The notes below the pieces were generated by a model that had not been told where the DNA came from, ran no database searches, and saw only the letters and a program-made list of their open reading frames with translations. DNA of 64,000 bases from contig NZ_AORV01000039.1 of the NCBI RefSeq assembly GCF_000350485.1, positions 1 to 64,000 of the forward strand, given 5' to 3'. Origin of the DNA: Ruminiclostridium cellobioparum subsp. termitidis CT1112. GTDB lineage: Bacteria; Bacillota; Clostridia; Acetivibrionales; DSM-1351. Positions 18,675 through 29,083 of the stretch are shown piece after piece (the first letter of the stretch is position 1; each line of letters starts with the position of its first letter). A program made the translations under genes and the position numbers.

Positions 18675-19967
18675 TTATTCAAGGAAACCCTTGTAATGTC
18701 TCATAAGCATCTGTGACTCAATCTGTCTTACAGTATCAAGTGCAACACCTACAAGGATCAAAACGCTTGTTCCTGCAAACCATACACCCTGTACTCCGGT
18801 GATCCATACAATTATATATGGGAATATGGAGATAAGGGCAAGGAATAATGCACCAAACCATGTAATTCTGTTTAATACCTTTTGGATGTAATCCGATGTG
18901 GGCTTACCAGGTCTGATACCAGGTATAAATCCACCGTTCTTCTTCATGTTGTTGGCAAGTTCAATAGGATTGAACTGTACATATGTGTAGAAGAAGGTAA
19001 ATCCGATAATCAGTAAAGCATAAAGTATGGAATAAGTCCAATGCGACTGCCAGTTCTTCATGAATCCGATAAAACCCGTATTAGTACTTGGAGCTGCAAA
19101 TGCAAATAAAGTTGATGGAAGTGACATTATTGACATTGCAAAGATTATAGGAATAACACCTGCCCAGTTTACCTTGATCGGCAAGTGAGTGCTCTGTCCT
19201 CCATAAACCTTTCTGCCAACAACTCTTTTAGCATACTGTACCGGAATTCTGCGCTCTGCCTGATTAACAAAAACAACACATGCTATTATTGCAACAAACA
19301 CCAGCAAAATTCCAATTATACTTAGTATTCCAACAAAGTCATTTCCAAGCTTTCCAGCCTGATAGTTCATGATAAGGTAATTCAATCCTTTTGGACCGGC
19401 AGATACGATACCTGCAAAAATCAGCATTGAAATACCATTACCAATACCATACTCGGTGATCTGTTCACCAAGCCACATCAAAAATGCAGTTCCGGCAGTA
19501 AGTGTGAATGTAACTGTAATGAAGGTCATAACGTTAAGTCCCGAAATAATTGCGCCTCTTAAACTAACAGCTATTGCTGTCGCCTGTACAAACGCCAGTA
19601 TAACCGTAGCATATCTGATCCATTGGCCGATTTTCTTTCTGCCTTCCTCGCCCTCTTTTGAGAGCTGTTCCAGCTTCGGAATGGCTATGGTCAAAAGCTG
19701 CATTATGATGGATGCATTGATGTACGGTGTAATACTCATAGCAAATATTGTCGCAGATTTGAATGAACCTCCGCCAACCACATCCAGGAAATTAAACAGC
19801 TGTCCGCCTTTTTCTATAAGGCTGGCGAAGTAAGTAGGATCAAGTCCGGGAACCGGAATTCTGGATCCTAATCTAAATATCAGGAGCAGACCTATTGTTA
19901 TCAAGAGTTTTCTTTTTAAATCAGGAATTTTCCAGGAATTCTTAAGTGTATCCAACATACCACTCAC
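18675..19967 (-). CDS. secY: Protein translocase subunit SecY
   Basis: The 430-residue protein is the ten-helix pore of the Sec translocon. Signatures include IPVPGLDP early in the chain, the ITPYINASIIMQLL segment in helix 2, and the cytoplasmic loop NPIELANNMKKNGGFIPG. The GTG start at 19967 is supported by GAGGTGG 6 bases upstream. It begins 1 base after rplO, so the two are coupled. Confidence 0.98.
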   Translation of the reverse strand: MSGMLDTLKNSWKIPDLKRKLLITIGLLLIFRLGSRIPVPGLDPTYFASLIEKGGQLFNFLDVVGGGSFKSATIFAMSITPYINASIIMQLLTIAIPKLEQLSKEGEEGRKKIGQWIRYATVILAFVQATAIAVSLRGAIISGLNVMTFITVTFTLTAGTAFLMWLGEQITEYGIGNGISMLIFAGIVSAGPKGLNYLIMNYQAGKLGNDFVGILSIIGILLVFVAIIACVVFVNQAERRIPVQYAKRVVGRKVYGGQSTHLPIKVNWAGVIPIIFAMSIMSLPSTLFAFAAPSTNTGFIGFMKNWQSHWTYSILYALLIIGFTFFYTYVQFNPIELANNMKKNGGFIPGIRPGKPTSDYIQKVLNRITWFGALFLALISIFPYIIVWITGVQGVWFAGTSVLILVGVALDTVRQIESQMLMRHYKGFLE

Positions 19968-19968
19968 G

Positions 19969-20412
19969 TTATACCACCTCGACCTTTCCTCCCGCAGCTT
20001 CTATCTTAGCAGTAGCTGTCTTCGTAAATTTAGCCGCCTGAACTGTTAACTTTTTAGTTAACTCACCATTACCTAAAATAGCTACTCCATCAATAATCTT
20101 TTTGGCAAGGCCAGATGATTTAAATAACTCTTCGGTTACAACAGTACCATCTTCGAAAATGTTCAATGCAGATACATTAACTTCTGTGTACTTGTCAGCA
20201 AACTCATAGTTGTTAAATCCTCTTTTAGGTAATCTCATATATAATGGCATCTGACCACCTTCGAAACCAGGTCTAACACCACCACCTGCACGGGCATTTT
20301 GGCCTTTGTGACCTTTGCCGGCAGTTTTACCGTTACCAGTACCTATACCTCTACCTTTTCTGTTAGGCAGTTTCTTTGATCCAGGAGCAGGCTGTAATTC
20401 AAATAATTTCAT
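19969..20412 (-). CDS. rplO: 50S ribosomal protein L15
   Basis: The 147-residue late-assembly L15 starts [20 protein letters not shown], with the glycine/lysine-rich RNA-binding tail [20 protein letters not shown], and an L15/L18e fold at the C-terminus. It stands between rpmD and secY as in the spc operon. Confidence 0.98.
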   Translation of the reverse strand: MKLFELQPAPGSKKLPNRKGRGIGTGNGKTAGKGHKGQNARAGGGVRPGFEGGQMPLYMRLPKRGFNNYEFADKYTEVNVSALNIFEDGTVVTEELFKSSGLAKKIIDGVAILGNGELTKKLTVQAAKFTKTATAKIEAAGGKVEVV

Positions 20413-20426
20413 TGACTACACCTCCC

Positions 20427-20606
20427 TTATATTTCTTCTACACAAACAAGATGTGAAACTTTTCTGATCATACCTCTGATTTGTGGGTTATCATTGTGCT
20501 CAACTGAAGTACCGATTTTGCCCAGGCCAAGAGCTTTAACTGTAGCTGCCTGGCTTTCAACGGCCTTATTTATGCTCTTCTTCAGAGTTATTTTTAACTT
20601 AGCCAT
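20427..20606 (-). CDS. rpmD: 50S ribosomal protein L30
   Basis: The gene encodes 59 residues beginning [19 protein letters not shown] and containing [19 protein letters not shown], the conserved L30 core. The ATG at 20606 follows GGGGGG. Order rpsE-rpmD-rplO is standard. Confidence 0.96.
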   Translation of the reverse strand: MAKLKITLKKSINKAVESQAATVKALGLGKIGTSVEHNDNPQIRGMIRKVSHLVCVEEI

Positions 20607-20617
20607 TAATGTCCCCC

Positions 20618-21121
20618 CTAACCCAGAATCTCTTCTGCAGTTTTTCCGCGAAGTCTAGCAACATCCTCAGCGGTCTTTAACTGAGCAAGACCCTCGATAG
20701 TTGCGTTAACCATGTTGATAGGGTTGTTTGAACCCAATGACTTCGTTCTGATATCACGTATTCCTGCCAGCTCCAGCACGGCTCTAACAGGACCACCGGC
20801 GATAACACCAGTACCTTGTCCTGCCGGTTTGAGCAATACTTTACCTGCTCCGAATACTCCTATTGCCTCGTGTGGTATTGTTGTTTCCACCAATGGAACC
20901 TTTATCAGGTTTTTCTTGGCATCTTCAATACCTTTGCGAATAGCTTCAGGTATTTCAGCAGCTTTTCCCATTCCGCTTCCAACATAACCGTTTTCATCCC
21001 CAACTACTACCAAAGCGCTGAAACGGAAGTTTCTACCACCTTTAACAACCTTTGTAACACGACCTATATTAACGACTTTCTCCTTTAGTTCTCCCAAAGT
21101 GTTGGCATCAATTCGTTGCAA
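20618..21121 (-). CDS. rpsE: 30S ribosomal protein S5
   Basis: The 167-residue S5 helps maintain decoding accuracy and mRNA unwinding. The N-terminal double-stranded RNA-binding domain has [20 protein letters not shown]; the C-terminal domain includes [19 protein letters not shown]. Length is normal and it follows rplR by 18 bases. Confidence 0.98.
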   Translation of the reverse strand: MQRIDANTLGELKEKVVNIGRVTKVVKGGRNFRFSALVVVGDENGYVGSGMGKAAEIPEAIRKGIEDAKKNLIKVPLVETTIPHEAIGVFGAGKVLLKPAGQGTGVIAGGPVRAVLELAGIRDIRTKSLGSNNPINMVNATIEGLAQLKTAEDVARLRGKTAEEILG

Positions 21122-21139
21122 TGTATTCCCCTCCTTCTC

Positions 21140-21508
21140 TTAGAAATCCAAGCCTGCTTCTCTAGCAGCATCTGCAAGCTCTTTAACTCTACCGTGATAG
21201 ATATAACCGCCTCTATCAAATACAACCTGCTTTATACCCTTTTCAATAGCCTTTGTAGCTATTAATTTTCCAACTTCTTTAGCTGCTTCCTTGTTTCCAC
21301 TGTTAGCAACCTTACCTTTTAATGCAGCATCAAGGGTTGAAGCGGATACAAGAGTATTGCCGGTTGAATCATCAATAATCTGAACATAAATGTTTTTTAA
21401 ACTTCTAAAAACGTTCATTCTGGGACGTTCTTGAGTTCCAGCGACTTTTTTACGTACTCTTACGTGCTTTCTAAGTCTTATATCGTTCCTATTTGGTTTC
21501 TTAATCAT
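21140..21508 (-). CDS. rplR: 50S ribosomal protein L18
   Basis: The 122-residue 5S rRNA-binding protein has [15 protein letters not shown] at the N-terminus and ends [18 protein letters not shown]-like, both diagnostic for bacterial L18. It lies between rplF and rpsE. Confidence 0.98.
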   Translation of the reverse strand: MIKKPNRNDIRLRKHVRVRKKVAGTQERPRMNVFRSLKNIYVQIIDDSTGNTLVSASTLDAALKGKVANSGNKEAAKEVGKLIATKAIEKGIKQVVFDRGGYIYHGRVKELADAAREAGLDF

Positions 21509-21525
21509 TTACTCTCATCTCCTTT

Positions 21526-22077
21526 CTACTTTTTACCCTTGCCACCGGTCTTACCTTCTTTACGTCTGATTACTTCATTTTCGTATTTGATACCTTTACC
21601 CTTATAAGGCTCAGGTGGTCTCTTTTCACGAATCTTTGCAGCAACCTCTCCGACAACCTGCTTGTCTATTCCCTTAACAATGATCTTGTTAGGTGCAGGT
21701 ACTTCAGTAGTTATTCCTTCGGGATCATCCATTTCAACAGGATGTGAATATCCCAATGTCAATACCAACTTCTTACCCTGCTTCTGTGCTCTGTATCCAA
21801 CACCGTTGATATCGAGAGCTTTCTGGTATCCGTTTGTTACACCTTCAACCATATTGTTTACAAGTGTTCTGGTTAAACCATGAAGTGACTTGTGCATTTT
21901 TAAATCAGAAGGTCTTTCAACTGTTATTTGTTCACCTTCCACTTTGATGATCATATCTTTGTGGAACTGTTTTGTTAAAGTTCCTTTTGATCCTTTTACT
22001 GTCAACACATTGTCGCCGCCCAGCTTGACATCTACTCCCTTGGGAACAGCTATCGGCAACTTACCTATTCTTGACAT
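21526..22077 (-). CDS. rplF: 50S ribosomal protein L6
   Basis: The 183-residue L6 begins [17 protein letters not shown] and has two L6 domains, with the C-terminal signature [13 protein letters not shown]. The start at 22077 follows GGAGGT by 6 bases; an upstream in-frame ATG would add 22 unrelated residues from the spacer. L6 contacts 23S rRNA near the factor-binding site. Confidence 0.97.
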   Translation of the reverse strand: MSRIGKLPIAVPKGVDVKLGGDNVLTVKGSKGTLTKQFHKDMIIKVEGEQITVERPSDLKMHKSLHGLTRTLVNNMVEGVTNGYQKALDINGVGYRAQKQGKKLVLTLGYSHPVEMDDPEGITTEVPAPNKIIVKGIDKQVVGEVAAKIREKRPPEPYKGKGIKYENEVIRRKEGKTGGKGKK

Positions 22078-22233
22078 GTCGTAACCTCCAGTTCTTAAAA
22101 TTATGAGCGAACCAAGCGCCCTTTTCAGACCTTTTATCGCCACCTAAAGGTGGCACTTTGAAAAAACCTGTCAGCTTTAGCGAAAAAACCGATAGGTTTT
22201 TTCCAAGTATTTTATCGAAGATAAAACACTTTT
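22078..22233. repeat. Three consecutive hairpins between rpsH and rplF
   Basis: The spacer holds three inverted repeats: 22139-22154 (GCCAC/GTGGC), 22161-22202 (AAAAAACCTGTC facing GATAGGTTTTTT, one mismatch) and 22206-22230 (AGTATTTTATC facing GATAAAACACT). On the minus strand the middle one ends in a T run like a terminator inside the operon. A similar CCACCT/AGGTGG hairpin occurs at 27938-27953. Confidence 0.6.
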
Positions 22234-22632
22234 TTACCAAACGAATGCCAGTACTTCTCCGCCTACGCCTTCAGTTCTAGCTTTCTTATCAGTCATGATT
22301 CCCTTTGATGTTGAGATTATAGCTACCCCGAGACCGCCCAATACCTTAGGAAGCTCTTCCTTACCAGCATATACTCGCAAACCGGGCTTGCTTATTCTCT
22401 TGATTCCGGTTATAACGTTCTGCTTGTTTCCAGTGTACTTCAAGCTGACTCTTATAACACCTTGCTTACCATCGTTTATTTCTTCAAAACTCTTAATATA
22501 ACCTTCTTCCAGCAATATAGTTGCTATGGACCTCTTAAGGTTGGAAGCGGGTATATCAACTGATTCATGTTTAGCAGAACCTGCATTTCTAATTCTGGTT
22601 AACATATCAGCGATTGCATCAGTGATTTGCAT
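22234..22632 (-). CDS. rpsH: 30S ribosomal protein S8
   Basis: The 132-residue S8 is a primary 16S rRNA binder and, in many bacteria, the repressor of the spc operon. The N-terminus [18 protein letters not shown] and the C-terminal [13 protein letters not shown] with GGEVLAFVW are diagnostic. It lies between rpsN and rplF. Confidence 0.98.
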   Translation of the reverse strand: MQITDAIADMLTRIRNAGSAKHESVDIPASNLKRSIATILLEEGYIKSFEEINDGKQGVIRVSLKYTGNKQNVITGIKRISKPGLRVYAGKEELPKVLGGLGVAIISTSKGIMTDKKARTEGVGGEVLAFVW

Positions 22633-22657
22633 ATGTTTAACCTCCTTCCAAAGTCTA

Positions 22658-22843
22658 TTACCAGCTTGCTTTCTTAACGCCAGGTATTTGTCCCTTGTAC
22701 GCTAACTGTCTAAAGCACAAACGGCAAATTCCGAATTTTCTAATGTATGCATGTGGTCTTCCACATATTTTACATCTGTTGTAGCCCCTAGTACTAAACT
22801 TAGGAGTACGCTGCTGCTTTATTATCATAGCTTTCTTTGCCAT
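22658..22843 (-). CDS. rpsN: 30S ribosomal protein S14, zinc-binding (type Z)
   Basis: The gene encodes 61 residues with [20 protein letters not shown], the four-cysteine zinc site that marks the short S14 form. The body ends [16 protein letters not shown]14 sits in the head of the 30S subunit. Only this zinc form is seen in the window. Confidence 0.98.
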   Translation of the reverse strand: MAKKAMIIKQQRTPKFSTRGYNRCKICGRPHAYIRKFGICRLCFRQLAYKGQIPGVKKASW

Positions 22844-22858
22844 GCCTTCAATCCCTCC

Positions 22859-23401
22859 TTAGTTCTGGCTGAATGGCATACCAAGTAATTTCAGGAGCTC
22901 TTTAGCCTCTTCATCACTTTTAGCCGTAGTTACAAAAACTATATCCATACCTCTCAGCTTGTCAATCTTGTCATATTCGATTTCAGGGAATATCAACTGA
23001 TCCTTGACACCCAGGGAGTAGTTACCTCTGCCGTCAAATGAGTTGTTGGATACGCCTCTGAAGTCTCTTACTCTTGGAAGGGCTACATTAAAGAGTTTAT
23101 CAACGAATTCATACATTCTTTCGCCTCTTAATGTTACCTTACATCCGATATTCATTCCCTGTCTCAATTTAAATGCCGCTACTGATTTCTTAGCTTTTGT
23201 AACGATAGGCCTTTGTCCAGTAATCAGCGTCATATCGCTAACAGCAGAATCCATAGCTTTTGGATTGTCTTTGACTTCTCCAACTCCCATGTTAAGAACG
23301 ACTTTTTCAATCTTAGGAATCTGCATGTTGCTGCTATATTTAAACTTTGCATGCAAAGCAGGAGCTGTTTCTTTTAAATATTTTTCTTTCAACCTTGCCA
23401 T
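22859..23401 (-). CDS. rplE: 50S ribosomal protein L5
   Basis: The 180-residue 5S rRNA-binding protein begins [16 protein letters not shown] and contains [18 protein letters not shown] and the [18 protein letters not shown] segment. The start at 23401 follows AGGAGGT by 7 bases; a start two codons earlier is possible but worse placed. Confidence 0.97.
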   Translation of the reverse strand: MARLKEKYLKETAPALHAKFKYSSNMQIPKIEKVVLNMGVGEVKDNPKAMDSAVSDMTLITGQRPIVTKAKKSVAAFKLRQGMNIGCKVTLRGERMYEFVDKLFNVALPRVRDFRGVSNNSFDGRGNYSLGVKDQLIFPEIEYDKIDKLRGMDIVFVTTAKSDEEAKELLKLLGMPFSQN

Positions 23402-23428
23402 CCACAATACCTCCTTTCAGTCGAGCTT

Positions 23429-23776
23429 TTATACTTCTTTCTTTTCTAGGATAACATCAATTATTTCGTCACACTTTTTGCAAGTTCTAGCCTTCTGGCC
23501 ATTATCAAGAATCTTCCTGGCCACCTTTGTAGGCTTGCCACATTTGTCACAAACCAGCATAACGTTTGAACCGTTAACAGGTGATTCCTGATGTATGATT
23601 CCACCCTGCTGATATCTGCCTCTTGGTTTTTTGTGCTTTGTTGACATATTTACGCCTTCAACAAGTACTTGATTAGTAGAAGGATTTACGCTTAATACCT
23701 TGCCCTTCTTGCCTTTATCTTTACCTGAAAGCACAAGAACCGTATCTTCCTTTTTTACATGAACTTTGTTTGCCAA
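23429..23776 (-). CDS. rplX: 50S ribosomal protein L24
   Basis: The 115-residue assembly-initiator protein has the KOW motif [20 protein letters not shown] at its N-terminus and a C-terminal [13 protein letters not shown] / CKKCDE four-cysteine zinc-ribbon-like part. It lies between rplN and rplE. Confidence 0.97.
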   Translation of the reverse strand: MANKVHVKKEDTVLVLSGKDKGKKGKVLSVNPSTNQVLVEGVNMSTKHKKPRGRYQQGGIIHQESPVNGSNVMLVCDKCGKPTKVARKILDNGQKARTCKKCDEIIDVILEKKEV

Positions 23777-23794
23777 ATTAAGCCGCCTCCTTCC

Positions 23795-24163
23795 TTACAA
23801 TACTTCTGGTGCAAGAGAAAGAATCTTCATGAAATCTTTATCTCTCAATTCTCTCGCAACAGGTCCAAATATACGAGTACCTCTTGGGTTCTTATCTTCT
23901 TTTATAATTACTGCAGCGTTTTCATCGAATTTGATGTAAGAACCGTCTGGTCTTCTTACGCCTTTCCTGGAGCGTACGATAACGCACTTTACTACGTCAC
24001 CTTTCTTTACAACACCGCCGGGTGTTGCATTTTTAACAGAAGCTACTATTATATCTCCAATATTAGCATACTTTCTCCAAGAACCGCCAAGAACCTTTAT
24101 ACACATAAGTTCTTTAGCTCCAGTGTTATCAGCTACTTTCATTCTAGACTGGACTTGAATCAT
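23795..24163 (-). CDS. rplN: 50S ribosomal protein L14
   Basis: The 122-residue L14 begins [20 protein letters not shown] and ends in [17 protein letters not shown]. It forms an intersubunit bridge. The start at 24163 follows GGAGGT; a longer in-frame reading to 24181 would contain the binding site. Confidence 0.98.
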   Translation of the reverse strand: MIQVQSRMKVADNTGAKELMCIKVLGGSWRKYANIGDIIVASVKNATPGGVVKKGDVVKCVIVRSRKGVRRPDGSYIKFDENAAVIIKEDKNPRGTRIFGPVARELRDKDFMKILSLAPEVL

Positions 24164-24238
24164 ACTGGTACCTCCTTCCAATAATTCTGCACAGGCCTAT
24201 GCCCGCCAATTGAATTTTTCTTTGATACGGCAGCCAAA

Positions 24239-24496
24239 TTATTGTGCCTTTTCAACGATTTCAACAAGTCTCCATCTCTTCTCTTTGCTCAATGGTCTTG
24301 TTTCCATAACCTTTACTTTGTCGCCTATCTGACACACATTTTCTTCATCATGCGCCTTAAGCTTGTAAGTTCTCTTCACTATTTTTCCGTATAACGGATG
24401 CTTTACACTAGTTTCTATAGCAACAACAATAGTTTTATCCATCTTATTGCTGACAACTTTGCCAACTCTAGTCTTTCTTAACGCTCTTTCAACCAA
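24239..24496 (-). CDS. rpsQ: 30S ribosomal protein S17
   Basis: The 85-residue primary rRNA-binding protein starts [20 protein letters not shown] and has the OB-fold signature. The start is a TTG (24496) with GGAGG 9 bases upstream. The spacer before it (276 bases) is far longer than usual and contains degenerate repeats. Confidence 0.96.
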   Translation of the reverse strand: MVERALRKTRVGKVVSNKMDKTIVVAIETSVKHPLYGKIVKRTYKLKAHDEENVCQIGDKVKVMETRPLSKEKRWRLVEIVEKAQ

Positions 24497-24772
24497 GTGG
24501 AATTACCTCCTTTTCGAATACTCTACACCAACCTTCATCACATACTTGTACGGTGTGACTACTATGAAGTCCACAATGTTTACACTTGTGATTAACTCTT
24601 GAAAAGGCACATCAGTGACTTTTCACTGTGTGAAGCCCGCAGTGCCAGCACTTTCAATTCACTTTTTAAAAAGCACTTTAATGGCTTTTCACATGTTAAG
24701 TTATTGATGTACTTACTGGTGTTCCTTCACATTTTTATGGTTAAGGTCTTTCACAGCTTAGAGTAAATGCTA
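24497..24772. repeat. Insert with degenerate Cys/His-coding repeats between rpmC and rpsQ
   Basis: This spacer is normally about 20 bases. Here the minus strand encodes two related units in one frame: KCWHCGLHTVKSH followed by a TGA (about 24613-24653) and HKCKHCGLHSSHTVQVCDEG (about 24527-24590). The second reads on to a TGA overlapping the rpsQ start. There is no start codon or binding site for either, so this looks like remnants of a duplicated zinc-finger-like coding repeat rather than a gene. Confidence 0.4.
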
Positions 24773-24976
24773 TTACTTTTCAGCTCCGCTAAGCTCTTTT
24801 TCCCTTATTACGGTCTTTACCTTAGCTATGGATTTTTTAACATCCTTCAGCTTCATTGGGTTTTCAAGCTGATTTGTAGCAAGCTGAAATCTAAGCTTAA
24901 AGAGTTCAGACTTTAAATCGCCCAATTCCTTGTTTAACTCAACTATATCCTTTTCTCTGATTTCACTAGCTTTCAT
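24773..24976 (-). CDS. rpmC: 50S ribosomal protein L29
   Basis: The 67-residue helical-hairpin protein near the exit tunnel is read from ATG 24976 ([19 protein letters not shown]). GTG codons just upstream could add four residues. The start overlaps the last 11 bases of rplP, so translation is coupled. The binding site (GGGTGG) is weak, consistent with coupling. Confidence 0.95.
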   Translation of the reverse strand: MKASEIREKDIVELNKELGDLKSELFKLRFQLATNQLENPMKLKDVKKSIAKVKTVIREKELSGAEK

Positions 24977-25403
24977 TTGCTTCACCACCCATTTCTGTCT
25001 CGCGGGTTACGAATTTACATTTTACAGGAAGCTTGTGCATAGCGAGTCTTAATGCCTCTCTAGCAGTCTCCTCCGGTACTCCCGCAATTTCAAATAATAC
25101 TCTTCCCGGCTTAACTACAGCTACCCAGTATTCAGGTGAACCTTTACCGCTACCCATACGAGTTTCAGCAGGCTTCTTTGTTACCGGCTTATCTGGGAAT
25201 ATCTTTATCCAAACTTTACCGCCACGCTTGATAAAACGAGTCATCGCTATTCTGGCAGCTTCAATCTGGTTGCTTGTGATCCAAGCGGGCTCGGTGGCTT
25301 GAATACCGAATTCACCGTTGCTGACTACGTTACCTCTTGTAGCCTTACCGGTCATTCTGCCTCTGTGAACCCTTCTACGTTTTACTCTTTTGGGCATTAA
25401 CAT
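24966..25403 (-). CDS. rplP: 50S ribosomal protein L16
   Basis: The 145-residue L16 lies near the A-site tRNA elbow. It opens [17 protein letters not shown] and contains [20 protein letters not shown] and [17 protein letters not shown]. The first ATG (25403) is 7 bases after GGAGGAG and overlaps the rpsC stop in a TAATG arrangement. Confidence 0.97.
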   Translation of the reverse strand: MLMPKRVKRRRVHRGRMTGKATRGNVVSNGEFGIQATEPAWITSNQIEAARIAMTRFIKRGGKVWIKIFPDKPVTKKPAETRMGSGKGSPEYWVAVVKPGRVLFEIAGVPEETAREALRLAMHKLPVKCKFVTRETEMGGEANES

Positions 25404-26071
25404 TACTTAACTCCTCCTTCCGCTTTTTTTTCTCTTTTAACAGCTGGAAGAACTTCTCCTTTATATATCCATACCTTTACACCGATCTTGCCATAGGTTG
25501 TATCTGCTTCAGCAAATCCATAATCTATGTCAGCACGAAGTGTCTGAAGTGGAATAGTTCCTTCATGATAGTGCTCTGTTCTTGCGATTTCAGCACCGCC
25601 AAGTCTACCTGCACATGAAGTCTTTATACCCTTTGCTCCAAGCTTCATAGTTCTTGACATTGCCTGCTTCATAGCTCTTCTGAACGAAATACGCTTTTCA
25701 AGCTGGGAAGCTATGTTTTCTGCAACAAGCTGAGCATCCATTTCAGGAGTTTTGATCTCAGTAATGTTGATCAGAACACTTTTACCTGTCATTTTTTCAA
25801 CTTCTTTTCTAAGCTCTTCAATACCCTGGCCGCCCTTGCCGATAACAAGACCTGGCTTGGCAGTATTTACATTGATTTTAACCTTGTTTGCCGCACGGTC
25901 TATTTCAATTCTTGATATGCCTGAGATATAGAGTTTCTTTTTGATAAACTTTCTTATCTGGACATCTTCAACAAGATAACTGCTGAAAGTCTTGTCATTA
26001 GCGTACCACTTTGTATCCCAATCTTTTATTATTCCAATTCTCAATCCATGTGGATTAACTTTCTGGCCCAT
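25403..26071 (-). CDS. rpsC: 30S ribosomal protein S3
   Basis: The 222-residue S3 lines the mRNA entry tunnel. It begins [14 protein letters not shown] and has the KH-type GXXG in [18 protein letters not shown]. The start at 26071 (second of two adjacent ATGs) is 7 bases after GGAGG. Stop and rplP start overlap by one base. Confidence 0.97.
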   Translation of the reverse strand: MGQKVNPHGLRIGIIKDWDTKWYANDKTFSSYLVEDVQIRKFIKKKLYISGISRIEIDRAANKVKINVNTAKPGLVIGKGGQGIEELRKEVEKMTGKSVLINITEIKTPEMDAQLVAENIASQLEKRISFRRAMKQAMSRTMKLGAKGIKTSCAGRLGGAEIARTEHYHEGTIPLQTLRADIDYGFAEADTTYGKIGVKVWIYKGEVLPAVKREKKAEGGVK

Positions 26072-26090
26072 CATCCAACCTCCTTCTCGC

Positions 26091-26567
26091 TTATTGTCTT
26101 TCCTTAACAACCAATGTTATATGACTGGTTCTTTTTTGAATTTTGAATGCTCTACCCTGTGCACGTGGCATTATTCTCTTCAATGTAGGTCCCTGGGTTG
26201 CAAATGCTTCTGCAATAAACAGTTCATCATGATTCAAACCGTTATTGTTTACAGCGTTTGCTTCTGCTGATTTAAGAAGCTTGTACAAAACTTCTGATGC
26301 AGCCTTAGGAGTGAACTTGAGAACACCATATGCCTCATCGATACCTTTGTTCTTAATTAAATCCAGCACTATTTTAACTTTTCTTGAGGAAATACGTGCA
26401 TATTTTAATACTGCTCTACCTTCGTCCTTACCAACTCCGAGAACTTTTCTTTCTTTCTTGGTAAGAAGTGCAGGCTTATTTGACTTTCTATGCTTTGCAT
26501 TTTGTTCAGCTAAAATCTGATCTTTATTTTTTAATAGCTCCTCTTTGGACAATACCTTTTTCTCCAA
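26091..26567 (-). CDS. rplV: 50S ribosomal protein L22 with N-terminal extension
   Basis: The core from about residue 50 ([20 protein letters not shown]) to the end ([13 protein letters not shown]) is ordinary L22, which lines the exit tunnel. About 50 extra basic residues precede it ([20 protein letters not shown] and onward). No methionine lies between residue 1 and the core, and the TTG start has GGAGG 8 bases upstream, so the extension appears to be translated. Total 158 residues against about 110 usually. Confidence 0.95.
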   Translation of the reverse strand: MEKKVLSKEELLKNKDQILAEQNAKHRKSNKPALLTKKERKVLGVGKDEGRAVLKYARISSRKVKIVLDLIKNKGIDEAYGVLKFTPKAASEVLYKLLKSAEANAVNNNGLNHDELFIAEAFATQGPTLKRIMPRAQGRAFKIQKRTSHITLVVKERQ

Positions 26568-26686
26568 CTGAATAGCCTCCTTTCAGTTTTTAATTCTAAA
26601 CTTAACCTTCAGTCATGAGGAATTTCGAAGAAATTCTTCGTAAGTTATAAGCAACTTGCGTGCAATTCTGCTTTTAAATTGCATTT

Positions 26687-26968
26687 TTATCTTAAAGAAG
26701 TTGACTTCTCATTTCCACTGTGTCCCTTATATGTTCTTGTTGGTGCGAATTCACCAAGCTTGTGGCCAACCATTTCTTCTGTTATATAAACCGGAACATG
26801 CTTCTTTCCGTCATGAACAGCAATTGTATGTCCGACCATCTGAGGGAATATGGTTGAAGCTCTTGACCAAGTTTTGATAACCTTTTTGTCATTGACTTTA
26901 TTCATTTCTTCAATCTTCTTGAGCAATGAATCAAGCACGTAAGGTCCTTTTTTTACTGATCTACTCAT
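26687..26968 (-). CDS. rpsS: 30S ribosomal protein S19
   Basis: The 93-residue S19 of the 30S head begins [20 protein letters not shown] and has the signature [17 protein letters not shown]. The start at 26968 is 11 bases after GGGAGG. A longer in-frame reading to 27001 lacks homology. Confidence 0.97.
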   Translation of the reverse strand: MSRSVKKGPYVLDSLLKKIEEMNKVNDKKVIKTWSRASTIFPQMVGHTIAVHDGKKHVPVYITEEMVGHKLGEFAPTRTYKGHSGNEKSTSLR

Positions 26969-27067
26969 TATTCTTAAATCCTCCCTTCGCCGCCATATCA
27001 AAGGATTTGGCGGAGCGGTTATCCCGCTCTCACTTCCATGTCTTTTTTAAAGACCCGGTCCTTTTTA

Positions 27068-27901
27068 TTACTTTTGATTTCTTCTCTTAACAATAAACTG
27101 GTCTGATTTGTTTTTCTTCTTTCTTGTCTTATAGCCAAGAGTTGGTTTACCCCAAGGAGTAACCGGGCTTGGTCTGCCGATAGGTGATTTACCTTCACCA
27201 CCACCGTGCGGATGGTCAACAGGGTTCATAACAACACCGCGTACTGTAGGTCTGACACCCATCCATCTCTTTCTGCCGGCTTTACCTATCTTAACGTTTT
27301 CGTGTTCAATATTGCCGATCTGTCCGAGAGTAGCTTTACAGTTGATTCTGACCATGCGAACTTCACCGGAAGGTAATCTTACCTGTGCATATTCGCCTTC
27401 TTTAGCCATCAGCTGAGCGGCATTTCCGGCAGCTCTTACCATCTGACCACCCTTGCCGGGTTTGAGTTCGATATTATGAATCATTGAACCTACAGGAATA
27501 TTTGCAAGCGGAAGTGCATTTCCTGATCTGATATCCGCTGACTCACCTGATTCTACGATATCACCGACTTTTAAACCTACCGGTGCAAGAATGTATCTCT
27601 TTTCACCATCTACATAGTTAAGAAGTGCAATATTTGCAGTCCTGTTTGGATCGTATTCGACCGTAGCAACTTTTGCTTTTATTCCGTCTTTATCTCTTTT
27701 GAAATCTATAACTCTATATTTTTGTCTGTTACCGCCGCCTTGATGACGAACAGTAATTCTACCATATGAGTTTCTTCCCCCGTTTTTGCTGTTAGGCTGT
27801 AGTAATGACTTTTCAGGTTCTACTTTTGATAATTCGGAAAAGTCCTGTGACGTCATAAACCTTCTTGCAGGGGTAATAGGACTATACTTTTTTACTGCCA
27901 T
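27068..27901 (-). CDS. rplB: 50S ribosomal protein L2
   Basis: The 277-residue L2 is needed for subunit joining and peptidyl transferase function. The conserved [19 protein letters not shown] near the C-terminus includes the key His, and the N-terminal OB fold and SH3-like domain are complete. AAAGGAG precedes the ATG. A 148-base insert lies just upstream. Confidence 0.98.
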   Translation of the reverse strand: MAVKKYSPITPARRFMTSQDFSELSKVEPEKSLLQPNSKNGGRNSYGRITVRHQGGGNRQKYRVIDFKRDKDGIKAKVATVEYDPNRTANIALLNYVDGEKRYILAPVGLKVGDIVESGESADIRSGNALPLANIPVGSMIHNIELKPGKGGQMVRAAGNAAQLMAKEGEYAQVRLPSGEVRMVRINCKATLGQIGNIEHENVKIGKAGRKRWMGVRPTVRGVVMNPVDHPHGGGEGKSPIGRPSPVTPWGKPTLGYKTRKKKNKSDQFIVKRRNQK

Positions 27902-27915
27902 TTCTTCTCACTCCT

Positions 27916-28080
27916 TTATAACGAGTCAATTATTTTCCCACCTCTACAGGTGGCGAGTACTTCTTTATTTTGAGAAAGTGATCAACTATCTCCTACCTCG
28001 TTGAAACACTTAAATGTAATAAAATTTTTCTATAGTCGAAAGAATTTTATCTGAATCTATGTGTTATAACGAGTCAATTA
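27916..28080. repeat. Spacer insert flanked by 17-base direct repeats
   Basis: TTATAACGAGTCAATTA occurs at 27916-27932 and again at 28064-28080, bracketing the rplW-rplB spacer. One copy would give a normal short spacer, so the 131 bases between the repeats plus one repeat look inserted or duplicated. The insert contains a CCACCT-CTAC-AGGTGG hairpin (27938-27953) and no ORF. Confidence 0.6.
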
Positions 28081-28081
28081 A

Positions 28082-28435
28082 TTACTGAGCAACTCCGAAT
28101 TCTTCGATACTGCTCTTGTATTTCTTGTTGTTGGATACTGCTTTACCGCCCTTGGTCAGATATGATTCCGGCTTTGGATCGGTGTCTATCTTAACAACTG
28201 CCTTTTTCCAGTCGGCGCGTGGTCCTTCGTGAACACCGTTGCGCTTTACTTTACCTTCATACTTCATAGTGTTAACCTGAAGTACTTTTACACTAAACAA
28301 TGCTTCAACTGCTTTTTTGATCTCGGTTTTTGTTGAATTTATATCAACAACAAAAGTGTACTTACCAGCAGCGATCTCCATATTACTTTTTTCAGTGATA
28401 TGCGGCTTTAGTATTATATCTTGTGGTAATCTCAT
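28082..28435 (-). CDS. rplW: 50S ribosomal protein L23
   Basis: The 117-residue L23 at the tunnel exit forms the docking site for trigger factor and SRP. It starts [17 protein letters not shown] and has the conserved KKAVEALFSVKVLQVNTM. The C-terminus is slightly longer than usual. Its first base overlaps the rplD stop by one base. Confidence 0.97.
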   Translation of the reverse strand: MRLPQDIILKPHITEKSNMEIAAGKYTFVVDINSTKTEIKKAVEALFSVKVLQVNTMKYEGKVKRNGVHEGPRADWKKAVVKIDTDPKPESYLTKGGKAVSNNKKYKSSIEEFGVAQ

Positions 28436-29058
28436 TACGCGTACACCTCCTCAACCTTTTCAACAGCTTCCTTGGTAATTATGAATTTGTCATACTTTAA
28501 TATGTCAAATACATTTATTGTATTAACAAATGCAGTTTTAACACCAGGAATATTTCTTGCTGACTTAACAATGTTATCATTCTTTGAATCAATTACTATC
28601 AAAGCACTTGAATCAACCTTAAGGCTGTTGAGAACTCCTACCATCGCCTTTGTCTTTATAGCTTCCAATGCCAGATTATCAAGTACCAGAATCTCATTGG
28701 CCGATACCTTTGAAGTCAATGCCGACTTCAGCGCTATACGCTTAACCTTCTTTGGAAGAGTGTATCTATAGCTGCGCGGCTTGGGTCCCAATACTATACC
28801 ACCCTTGATCCACTGAGCCGAACGAATACTACCTTGTCTTGCACGACCGGTTCCCTTTTGTCTCCATGGCTTTCTTCCGCCACCTCTAACCTCACTCTTG
28901 GTCTTTGTTGACTGGGTGCCCTGTCTTTTATTTGCTAACTGATTAACTACTACAGCGTGAAGTGCTTCATTGTTTATGTCTGTACCAAAAACATTATCGC
29001 TGAGCTGGATATCTCCAACTACTTCACCTTTCATGTTATATAAATCAACCTTTGGCAT
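28435..29058 (-). CDS. rplD: 50S ribosomal protein L4
   Basis: The 207-residue L4 has a tunnel-lining loop carrying [20 protein letters not shown]. In some bacteria L4 represses the S10 operon through the leader RNA. It lies between rplC and rplW; GGGAGG is upstream of the ATG. Confidence 0.98.
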   Translation of the reverse strand: MPKVDLYNMKGEVVGDIQLSDNVFGTDINNEALHAVVVNQLANKRQGTQSTKTKSEVRGGGRKPWRQKGTGRARQGSIRSAQWIKGGIVLGPKPRSYRYTLPKKVKRIALKSALTSKVSANEILVLDNLALEAIKTKAMVGVLNSLKVDSSALIVIDSKNDNIVKSARNIPGVKTAFVNTINVFDILKYDKFIITKEAVEKVEEVYA

Positions 29059-29083
29059 GTGTTACTTCCTCCCTTCAACGTTA

